From assembly GCA_002796205.1 (NCBI GenBank), contig PCWO01000007.1:847-6264 (forward strand): DNA of 5,418 nt, in the 5' to 3' direction. The notes under the pieces were generated by a model. The model worked only from the letters and a program-made list of their open reading frames with translations, did no database searches and was not told where the DNA came from. The position numbers and the translations under genes are program-made. The DNA comes from Candidatus Liptonbacteria bacterium CG11_big_fil_rev_8_21_14_0_20_35_14 (GTDB lineage Bacteria; Patescibacteriota; Minisyncoccia; UBA6257; XYB1-36-10). Of the stretch, positions 1 through 5,418 are shown piece after piece; position 1 is the first letter of the stretch; each line of letters begins with the position of its first letter.

Positions 1-552
1 TGCATAAAAAATAACCAATGGAAATATGTAACCCATTCATTATTCTATCCAAACTACAACAACATAGTTAAATCCATAAAAAAATGGTGCCATAAAAATA
101 ATTACTTTTTTATTATAAAAAATAAAGCTAAATATGAAAAATCCACAAGTCAATATAATAAAGAAGCTGATTTAGTAATAAAAGACTCATCAGAAAAATG
201 GTTTCCACAAACAATTTTTGAAATTGCAAAATTATCAGATATAGTTATAAATTTTATTAGTTCAGGAACATACGACATCATAGCATCTAATACTTTTAAT
301 ATAAGCATAAACCTAATGGAAATAGACATGACAAGCAAGCCTTCATATTTTTTTAAAAAAGAAATATACGAATATAAAGGAGTGTCTGTATTCAAAAATT
401 ACAAAGAAATAGGAAAATTTTTAGAAAATAGTAAATTGGAAAATTTTACAATAAATAAAAATAATCAGAAAAAATATATAAAGAAATATCTCGGACAAAA
501 CGACCGCCAAGCATCTAAGCGCATAATTGACTATATTCTTAAAAATAGTTAA
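1..552 (+). CDS. GT-B fold transferase, CDP-glycerol glycerophosphotransferase/capsule synthase-like (5' partial)
   Basis: The frame is open from the first base to the TAA at 550-552, giving 183 residues of a protein whose start lies upstream of the window. The internal ATG at 316 is not a credible start, because the open frame and family-like sequence extend well before it. Visible residues 1-75 look like the alternating strands and helices of a Rossmann domain (e.g. YFFIIKNKAKYE). Residues 80-92 (SDIVINFISSGTYD) resemble the segment of CDP-glycerol glycerophosphotransferases and related capsule synthases where a Ser-Ser/Thr pair binds the donor phosphate (here S87, S88). Residues 165-179 (LGQND-RQASKRIIDYI region) match the family's C-terminal pattern, usually G-DGKAS-RI-DYI. 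The likely role is cytoplasmic transfer of a sugar or polyol-phosphate to a growing glycan. A UDP-GlcNAc-2-epimerase-like or other GT-B protein is the main alternative. The coding frame is certain; the exact substrate is not visible. The next gene starts 10 bases downstream. Confidence 0.72.
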   Translation, partial: CIKNNQWKYVTHSLFYPNYNNIVKSIKKWCHKNNYFFIIKNKAKYEKSTSQYNKEADLVIKDSSEKWFPQTIFEIAKLSDIVINFISSGTYDIIASNTFNISINLMEIDMTSKPSYFFKKEIYEYKGVSVFKNYKEIGKFLENSKLENFTINKNNQKKYIKKYLGQNDRQASKRIIDYILKNS

Positions 553-562
553 AATTATTAAA

Positions 563-1558
563 ATGTATCAACTAGCTATAGTAACAAAATTAGATCAGCA
601 TGATTTTGGCGCTCATCACGATCGTAGCCATATTCATAACTGCACAAACACTATATGCCCACAATTAGAAATAACTCCTCACGTAATGAACGAGGATCTA
701 TTTATAGAAAATTCAATAAAATTTAATGGCGTTATATTTGTAGGCATATCTAACAAAATAAAAATATTTCTTAGCAAAAAACATAAATTTGATATATTCG
801 TCTGGTCAAATAATCAACTAGAGTGGGCTAATAACCCATCTTTATTTGACAATGTAGAAATAATATTTGAGCAAAGCAATCAAGATATTAAACATAAAAA
901 TTTATATCACTTACCAACTGGTTTCCAACACGACTGGCCACAAAAATCTCCAGTTGAAACAACGACCGACATTATATATAGCGGAACACTTTCTAGACAA
1001 GGTCGCAAAATCAATCCAGAATATCGAATCTACATACTTCGTAGCTTAATAGAAAATGGATTTAGCATAGTTAATTACAACGGCAAATCACAACATCCCC
1101 AAGAGATAGAATGTATAAAAAAAATCGGCCATCCTCAAAGTTTTACCATAATAGACCATTGGGCCGAACCTCATCACTTTAGCCATGGCCACTTTTGTCT
1201 CAATATGCCATTTCATCACTTAGGCGTAAATGTAGATGCTGATTGGGGCATAACACGCGACAAGCTTGAAAATAGCATCTGGTTTCACTCTTGGGATATC
1301 TTTAAAGCTATTGGCGGAAAAGCCAATATAATAACTTATCGCTGTCCAGAAATACACGCCCTTGGATTAAATGATGAAAATTGCTCCTTTTATGAACACT
1401 CTCCATCGAATATAGACTTAATGTTAAAAGACATAATTCAAGTAGTTAAATTAAATACTCACAAAGAAATAACCGACGAAATCTATTCCAAACACACCTA
1501 CATTAACAGATGGCATTTTATTATAAATAAAATAAAAGACTTTATTAAAAACCTATAA
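563..1558 (+). CDS. CgeB/YkvP-like group 1 glycosyltransferase, histidine-rich
   Basis: This 331-residue protein is probably a GT-B glycosyltransferase acting in the cytoplasm on a surface glycan. I start it at ATG 563 (MYQLAIVTK), where a first beta strand begins. The upstream in-frame ATG at 527 would add 12 residues and overlap the previous gene by 26 bases. Neither start has a Shine-Dalgarno site. Family-like features are LPTGFQHD at residues 117-124 (the inter-domain 'LP-G-D' element), IIYSGTLS at 137-144 followed by an Arg/Lys-rich turn (first strand of the C-terminal donor-binding domain), and HTYINRW at 311-317, which resembles the 'HTY--R' end of CgeB/Glyco_trans_1_2 proteins. I see no clear EX7E motif. 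Oddities are two histidine clusters, H13-H25 (five His in 13 residues) and H199-H219 (seven His in 21 residues). The gene also looks locally richer in G+C than its neighbours. Assignment to the CgeB-like group is moderately secure; donor and acceptor are unknown. Confidence 0.68.
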   Translation: MYQLAIVTKLDQHDFGAHHDRSHIHNCTNTICPQLEITPHVMNEDLFIENSIKFNGVIFVGISNKIKIFLSKKHKFDIFVWSNNQLEWANNPSLFDNVEIIFEQSNQDIKHKNLYHLPTGFQHDWPQKSPVETTTDIIYSGTLSRQGRKINPEYRIYILRSLIENGFSIVNYNGKSQHPQEIECIKKIGHPQSFTIIDHWAEPHHFSHGHFCLNMPFHHLGVNVDADWGITRDKLENSIWFHSWDIFKAIGGKANIITYRCPEIHALGLNDENCSFYEHSPSNIDLMLKDIIQVVKLNTHKEITDEIYSKHTYINRWHFIINKIKDFIKNL

Positions 1559-1593
1559 ATAACACTATAATTCTTTATCTATTCTACGTATCA

Positions 1594-1622
1594 TTGACAA
1601 TACAGTAAAAAATATTTAAAAT
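1594..1622 (+). promoter_or_regulatory. sigma70-type promoter for the ABC transporter operon
   Basis: In the only sizeable intergenic gap there is an exact TTGACA at 1594-1599, a 17-bp spacer, and TAAAAT at 1617-1622 (five of six bases of TATAAT). Transcription would start near 1629-1631, leaving a leader of about 30 nt before the ATG at 1658. A perfect -35 with optimal spacing, directly before a gene run and outside coding DNA, is unlikely to be accidental, though AT-rich DNA makes -10 matches common. It would drive the ABC transporter and the three coupled genes after it. No terminator is visible before it, so read-through from the upstream genes is also possible. Confidence 0.6.
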
Positions 1623-1657
1623 GAAATAAATTTACTTAATTTTAAGTATAAAATACA

Positions 1658-3472
1658 ATGAACACTGACCTGAAAACCAAAATATATTACCTCAAAAAAG
1701 CCCTAATCTACGTTAAAAACTATAAAAGATTGGGGATTTTAATAATCGGATTTAGCGTCCTGGCCTCAATATTTGATGGCATAAGTATAGGCGCCTTAAT
1801 TCCCATACTCCAAGGCCTAAGCGATCAAACAAACACCGACAACATAGAAAATCTATTTCCCTTCTTCACTAAAATAAAATCTTATATATTTAAAAACTCA
1901 AAAGAAGATACCTTAATTATATTACTGATATTCGCTCTTATCATGATAATACTTAAAAATACCTTTGCTTATTTAAATAATATAACTATCCAAAAAACCA
2001 GCTCTCTAATCAAAAAAGATTTAATACGCAACATATTTACCGCTATTACTGAAGCCGATTTTAAATACCATCACTCTTTACGCTCCGGAGATATTATAAA
2101 TAGTATAATGTATTATTCCAAAGGCATAGTAGCTTTTGTATTCACATTTCTAACCTTAGGCATAAAAACAAGCAAAATAGCTATCTACCTAGCATTATTA
2201 TTTCTTATATCCTGGAAGTTAACTCTTGTGGCTATAATAGCCGAAATATTACTTTTCCCAATAATAAGATTAATACTCAATAAAATAAAGAATATTAATA
2301 TAACTATATCTAGAGAACTTGATGGTTTAAGTAATCAATTATTTGAGACCTTAAATAGTATCCCTCTTATTAAAATATCAAGCACAGAAGACAAGGAACA
2401 AAATAAATTTAACAATATAGCCAATAACCTAGCAAATTTAGAATATAAAGAAATAAAATTTGTACGCCTAACACCACTAGCTACAGAAATCATAATATTA
2501 ACCACTATTATTATAATTTTTATAACCACTATAAAAATAGGTCAAATTGATATAATATCATTACTACCATTTATTATTGCTTATCTATATATATTTTTAA
2601 GATTATTTCAAGAAGCCAACGGCTTTATAACAGCCGTCTCAGGTATGTTCCAAAATATAATTCCTTTCCGCATATATGAAGATAGATTAAACCATGCCAA
2701 AAACCAAGCTGAAGTCATAAATAAAACAATTATAGAAAAATTAGAAGATAAAATAGAATTTAATAAAGTTTATTTTGAATATAGTTTGAGTAAACCCATT
2801 ATAGAAAATATAGACTTCAAAATACCCAAAGGCTCATTCACCGCCATAATAGGCCCGACCGGAGTTGGAAAAACAACAATCATCAACCTTATAGCTGGAC
2901 TTTTAACGCCAACCTCCGGAGATATAACAATAGACAGCAAAAACATAAATAAAATAAACAGAAGAAAATGGCGCCAAAAAATAGGCTTTATAAGTCAAGA
3001 CTCTATTTTATTTAATGAAAGTTTCGCCTATAACATTTCTTACGGATCACCCCATAAATCAAAAGATGATATAACCAAAGCCGCTAAAATATCTAATATC
3101 CATAGCTTTATAATGAGTCTACCCAATAAATACGAAACTATTGTCGGAGAGCGTGGCGCCAAACTATCTGGTGGTCAAAAACAAAGAATAGCTATAGCTA
3201 GGGCTATCATTAAAGATCCTGACATACTCATTCTTGACGAGGCCACAAGCGCCTTAGATACTAAAACCGAGAAAGATGTTCAAGAGGCCTTAGAAAAAGC
3301 CATGGAAAGTAGAACCGTCATAGCTATAGCTCATAGACTATCTACTATAAAAAAAGCAGATAACATAATTGTTTTAGACAAAGGTAAAATTGTAGAACAG
3401 GGCAATCATAAAGAACTTATATGTAAAGATGGCACTTATAAAAAATACTATGAACTCCAGTATAAAAGCTAA
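1658..3472 (+). CDS. ABC exporter half-transporter (MsbA/PglK-like), probable lipid-linked glycan flippase
   Basis: This 604-residue protein has the permease-ATPase layout of exporter half-transporters and should work as a homodimer in the inner membrane. The N-terminal domain (about 1-340) has hydrophobic segments near 25-50, 84-105, 155-172, 173-205, 276-293 and 301-317, fitting six helices. The ATPase domain (about 365-600) is complete: A-loop Tyr375, Walker A GPTGVGKTT at 399-407 (Lys405), Q-loop Gln447, signature LSGGQ at 503-507, Walker B ILILDE at 523-528 with catalytic Glu528, D-loop SALD at 531-534, and H-loop His559. Length is normal for the family (about 570-610). The FDGISIGALIPIL stretch (39-51) is typical of ABC proteins in glycan clusters related to PglK. 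The cluster context suggests it flips or exports a lipid-linked oligosaccharide; lipid A or a peptide are alternatives that sequence alone cannot exclude. ATG 1658 follows the promoter at 1594-1622, and no Shine-Dalgarno site is seen. The 3' end overlaps the next gene by 23 bases. Confidence 0.93.
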   Translation: MNTDLKTKIYYLKKALIYVKNYKRLGILIIGFSVLASIFDGISIGALIPILQGLSDQTNTDNIENLFPFFTKIKSYIFKNSKEDTLIILLIFALIMIILKNTFAYLNNITIQKTSSLIKKDLIRNIFTAITEADFKYHHSLRSGDIINSIMYYSKGIVAFVFTFLTLGIKTSKIAIYLALLFLISWKLTLVAIIAEILLFPIIRLILNKIKNINITISRELDGLSNQLFETLNSIPLIKISSTEDKEQNKFNNIANNLANLEYKEIKFVRLTPLATEIIILTTIIIIFITTIKIGQIDIISLLPFIIAYLYIFLRLFQEANGFITAVSGMFQNIIPFRIYEDRLNHAKNQAEVINKTIIEKLEDKIEFNKVYFEYSLSKPIIENIDFKIPKGSFTAIIGPTGVGKTTIINLIAGLLTPTSGDITIDSKNINKINRRKWRQKIGFISQDSILFNESFAYNISYGSPHKSKDDITKAAKISNIHSFIMSLPNKYETIVGERGAKLSGGQKQRIAIARAIIKDPDILILDEATSALDTKTEKDVQEALEKAMESRTVIAIAHRLSTIKKADNIIVLDKGKIVEQGNHKELICKDGTYKKYYELQYKS

Positions 3473-4439
3473 TATATTTTTAGAGTTAAAAGATGGCCCA
3501 TGGGGGGGCGGCAATCAATTTCTAAAAGCTATAAAAAAATATACCTCAAACCCAAATCTTATATATACAGAAAATCCATTAGAAGCCAATGTAATATTAG
3601 GCATCACTCATCATAATATAAAAAAAATTATTAAAATTAAAAAACAATATCCGAAAAAATTATTTATATATCGCATAGGAGACATCTACGAATATCATCG
3701 CGGGCCTAAATGGAAGATAATGGATAAAATCATAATAGAGCTAGCTAATAATGCAGATTGGGTAATATTTCAATCTAATTGGTCAAAAAAAGAAGCCCAA
3801 AAAAGAGGCTATAAAAATAAAAATTATTCCATAATATCAAACACTCCCGACCCACAATATTTTAATAACCAAAACAAGCCAATTATAAAATATGAAGAAA
3901 AAATACGCCTAATAGCCACTAGCTGGTCAACTAATCCTAATAAAGGTTTTGAATTCTACAAATTTTTAGACGAAAATTTAAATTTTGAAAAATTTAATAT
4001 GACATTCATAGGAAACTCTCCAGTTACTTTTAAAAATACAAAACTCATTAAACCATTACCAAGTAACAAATTATCTCAAGAACTTAAGAAACACCACATT
4101 TTTATATCACCTACAAAAAATGAAGCCTGCTCAAATTCCATACTAGAAGCTTTAGCTTGTGGTTTACCGGTTATAGCTCTAAACAGCGGCAGTAATCATG
4201 AATCAATAAAAAATGGAGGTGAAATTTTTAATAATGAAAAAGAACTCATAAAAAAAATAAATGAGATAAGTCAAAATTACAAAACATACCAAAATAATAT
4301 AAAAATACCCTCTATAAAAAATACATCGAATAGATATAAAGAAATCTTCTATCAAGCCAAACTCATAAAAGGCCAAAAAATAAAATTTACAAAATACTGG
4401 AAAATCAATATATTATTATGGTATTTTAATCATCTCTAA
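3450..4439 (+). CDS. GT4-like glycosyltransferase (GT-B fold, EX7E motif)
   Basis: This 329-residue protein is a probable retaining glycosyltransferase that adds a sugar from a nucleotide-sugar donor to the glycan made by this locus. After the start, ANIFLEL (residues 7-13) is the first Rossmann strand, followed by the Gly-rich acceptor loop GPWGGGNQF (16-24). Further markers are ADWVIFQSNWSKKEA in the N-terminal domain, SNTPDPQYF from about residue 130 at the domain junction (usually 'N-G-D---F'), TSWSTNPNKGFEF (157-169) as the donor-domain loop, and E225-ACSNSIL-E233, the EX7E motif, followed by ALACGLPVIA. It is slightly short for GT4, which often has 350-400 residues. I chose ATG 3450 (MNSSIKANIF) over the in-frame ATG at 3429, which would add seven residues with no family support and lengthen the overlap with the ABC gene to 44 bases. 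There is no Shine-Dalgarno site, so translation is probably coupled to the ABC gene. The protein is very rich in Lys, Asn and Ile, and its coding DNA contains a G7 tract at 3502-3508. Confidence 0.85.
   Translation: MNSSIKANIFLELKDGPWGGGNQFLKAIKKYTSNPNLIYTENPLEANVILGITHHNIKKIIKIKKQYPKKLFIYRIGDIYEYHRGPKWKIMDKIIIELANNADWVIFQSNWSKKEAQKRGYKNKNYSIISNTPDPQYFNNQNKPIIKYEEKIRLIATSWSTNPNKGFEFYKFLDENLNFEKFNMTFIGNSPVTFKNTKLIKPLPSNKLSQELKKHHIFISPTKNEACSNSILEALACGLPVIALNSGSNHESIKNGGEIFNNEKELIKKINEISQNYKTYQNNIKIPSIKNTSNRYKEIFYQAKLIKGQKIKFTKYWKINILLWYFNHL
3502..3508 (+). repeat. G7 homopolymer tract inside the GT4-like gene
   Basis: Seven consecutive G bases encode part of the Trp-Gly-Gly-Gly loop (residues 18-21) about 50 bases after the start codon. 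It is the longest G or C run I noticed in a strongly AT-rich window. Loss or gain of one G would frameshift the glycosyltransferase. The Gly-rich loop itself is conserved in GT-B enzymes, so protein constraint partly explains the run, but the choice of GGG codons is unexpected at this base composition. Confidence 0.5.
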
Positions 4440-5059
4440 TGTTTATAAATTTCTACAAAAAAACTTGGCACCGCATTCTTCTAGAAAAGATTTTAAAACA
4501 AGAGTCCCATCTTATAACAGGCAATATTTTAGATGTCGGCTCAGGAAGTAGACGCTACGACAATTTATTTAATGGTGAAATAATTGCCATCGATAAATGT
4601 CTCAACCCAAAACTAAATATTATTAAAGCCAATTTCAACCAAAAAACAAAATTCGTTGATAATTATTTTGACGGTCTAATATCTATAGAAGTCTTTGAAT
4701 ATCTAGAAAATTTAAATCAACCCATAAACGAAGTTTATCGCCTTCTAAAGCCAGGACATTATGCTCTAATAACTATGCCCTTTATGTATCACGACCATGG
4801 TGACAATATTCGCTATACTAAAGAATATATCTATTCTCAAACAAATAATTTTTCTGAAGTTGATGTAAAGACTATAGGAAATGCTTACACTGTCATCTGG
4901 GATATTATTAGAAAAAAAGTTTTTGGTTCTAAAAAGAGCCTTAATAAAAAAATAATATTTATTTTTTTACTACCTATATTATTAATATTAAAATTATTCA
5001 AAGTAGAAAAAATAAAAGACTCTTACTACTCGGGAATTTTTATAAAGCTAAAAAAATAA
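4439..5059 (+). CDS. Class I SAM-dependent methyltransferase (Methyltransf_11-like)
   Basis: This 206-residue protein has a Rossmann-type methyltransferase core. Motif I is ILDVGSGS (30-37), which binds S-adenosylmethionine. Asp52 in IAIDK ends strand 2, where an acidic residue usually holds the ribose. FDGLISIEVFEYLEN (78-92) corresponds to the strand-4 region written 'D-----VLEH' in most relatives; Tyr88 replaces the common His. RLLKPGHYALITMPF (101-115) is the post-core 'LKPGG' strand, and HDHGDNIRYT (118-127) matches a block common in methyltransferases of polysaccharide clusters. A basic, strongly hydrophobic stretch at about 171-190 (FIFLLPILLILKLFKV) near the C-terminus may touch the membrane. 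The start ATG overlaps the previous TAA by one base (TAATG), so translation is probably coupled. From its context the likely target is a sugar hydroxyl, carboxyl or the glycan end; small-molecule or protein substrates remain possible. Confidence 0.83.
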   Translation: MFINFYKKTWHRILLEKILKQESHLITGNILDVGSGSRRYDNLFNGEIIAIDKCLNPKLNIIKANFNQKTKFVDNYFDGLISIEVFEYLENLNQPINEVYRLLKPGHYALITMPFMYHDHGDNIRYTKEYIYSQTNNFSEVDVKTIGNAYTVIWDIIRKKVFGSKKSLNKKIIFIFLLPILLILKLFKVEKIKDSYYSGIFIKLKK

Positions 5060-5060
5060 C

Positions 5061-5418
5061 ATGACAACTTTTCGCATAGACGACATAGGAGCTTCGACTA
5101 AACAATTTGAACAATATAGTTATTATAAATGGGCCAACTTTTGGTTTTTAAAACGTTTACCATATTTAAAAGCCTGGGGACCATATAAAGAGCTCTCTGC
5201 CAAAGAATGGACAATTTTGCTCGATATATTTAAAAAAAATAGTATAAAGCCAATTATCGCTATTACAGCCTCTTGGGTAGAGAAAAATTCCTCCCTCACC
5301 CCTTTTCCAAAAAAATTTCCCCATCAAGCTGAAATACTAAAACGAGCTTTAAAAGAAGGCTGTATAGAAATTGCCAACCACGGCTTAACTCATTGCGTAG
5401 TAGGTAACCACCTCCCTT
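5061..5418 (+). CDS. Polysaccharide deacetylase, NodB-homology (3' partial)
   Basis: The frame starts at ATG 5061, one base after the methyltransferase stop, and stays open to the window end: 119 codons, with the rest of the gene outside. The N-terminal FRIDDIGAS (4-12) is motif 1 of the carbohydrate esterase 4/NodB fold, with the Asp7-Asp8 pair that supplies the catalytic base and a metal ligand. Residues 104-112 (EIANHGLTHC region) are motif 2, HxxxH, with metal ligands His107 and His111. Between them, KPIIAITASWVE (about 62-73) and a PFPKKFPHQAEILKRALKEG segment are typical of the deacetylases found in O-antigen and capsule clusters. The enzyme should remove N- or O-acetyl groups from a glycan. 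No signal peptide is seen at the N-terminus, so action on a cytoplasmic, lipid-linked intermediate is more likely than secretion. Motifs 3-5 lie beyond the window, so intactness cannot be judged. Confidence 0.85.
   Translation, partial: MTTFRIDDIGASTKQFEQYSYYKWANFWFLKRLPYLKAWGPYKELSAKEWTILLDIFKKNSIKPIIAITASWVEKNSSLTPFPKKFPHQAEILKRALKEGCIEIANHGLTHCVVGNHLP

Noticed and set aside
150..395. Open frame of 81 codons on the minus strand
   Set aside because: It lies wholly within the well-supported transferase gene at 1-552, on the opposite strand, and its translation shows no domain-like pattern.
846..851. A second exact TTGACA
   Set aside because: It is inside the CgeB-like coding region, and no -10-like sequence follows at 16-18 bp.
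867..1049. Open frame of 60 codons in another + frame
   Set aside because: It is nested in the CgeB-like gene, has no start context and no recognisable motif.
1566..1571. Perfect TATAAT just after the CgeB-like gene
   Set aside because: No acceptable -35 element lies 16-18 bp upstream (the best match has about three of six bases), and such hexamers are frequent at this base composition.
1616..1645. Seven-base inverted repeat TTAAAAT / ATTTTAA spanning the -10 region and leader
   Set aside because: It is made only of A and T with a 16-base loop; such matches are expected by chance here and the hairpin would be very weak.
2335..2529. Minus-strand open frame with a hydrophobic translation
   Set aside because: It is the antisense shadow of the ABC membrane domain; AT-rich membrane-coding DNA often gives hydrophobic reverse frames.
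3188..3204. Palindromic TAGCTATAGCTA and a similar repeat near 3320
   Set aside because: Both arise from coding Ile-Ala-Ile-Ala in the conserved ABC motifs (IAIAR after LSGGQ and IAIAH at the H-loop), so protein sequence explains them.
3620..3627. A8 run in the GT4-like gene (and another at 5232-5239)
   Set aside because: Poly-A runs of this length are common throughout the window because Lys AAA codons are abundant; nothing marks these as special.

Overview
The window is about 5.4 kb of very AT-rich DNA. All six genes are on the + strand and tightly packed. It looks like the inside of a surface-polysaccharide (capsule, O-antigen-like or protein-glycan) assembly locus. The organism is a low-GC bacterium. 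ATA is a dominant Ile codon, all five visible stop codons are TAA, and none of the five visible starts has a recognisable Shine-Dalgarno sequence. Trp is encoded by TGG and no gene needs TGA read as an amino acid, so the standard bacterial code fits. An uncultivated lineage such as Patescibacteria/CPR is plausible. This is inference from composition and gene type, and a low-GC Bacteroidetes or other phylum is not excluded.

Layout. (1) Positions 1-552 hold the 3' end of a glycosyltransferase-like gene of GT-B fold, most like the C-terminal half of CDP-glycerol glycerophosphotransferase or capsule-polysaccharide synthase proteins; its start lies outside the window. (2) Ten bases later (563-1558) comes a histidine-rich CgeB/YkvP-like group 1 glycosyltransferase. 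(3) A 99-bp gap (1559-1657) is the only real intergenic space. It carries a good sigma70-type promoter: exact TTGACA, 17-bp spacer, TAAAAT. (4) This promoter appears to drive a compact run of four genes: a half-size ABC exporter/flippase (1658-3472), a GT4-like glycosyltransferase (3450-4439), a SAM-dependent methyltransferase (4439-5059) and a polysaccharide deacetylase (5061 to the window end, truncated). Their junctions are a 23-bp overlap, a 1-bp TAATG overlap and a 1-bp gap, which suggests translational coupling.

How the genes could work together (inference): the three glycosyltransferase-like proteins build a lipid-linked glycan on the cytoplasmic face. The ABC protein, of MsbA/PglK type, flips or exports it. 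The methyltransferase and deacetylase add or trim substituents on the sugars. No wzx/wzy, priming transferase or nucleotide-sugar genes are in the window, but they could lie next to it.

I found no RNA genes, CRISPR arrays, insertion sequences or clear terminators, and no convincing minus-strand gene. I do not see evidence for an entirely new type of system. The points most worth a second look are the histidine-rich transferase, the ABC flippase embedded in the cluster, the absence of Shine-Dalgarno sites, and a G7 tract at the start of the GT4-like gene.
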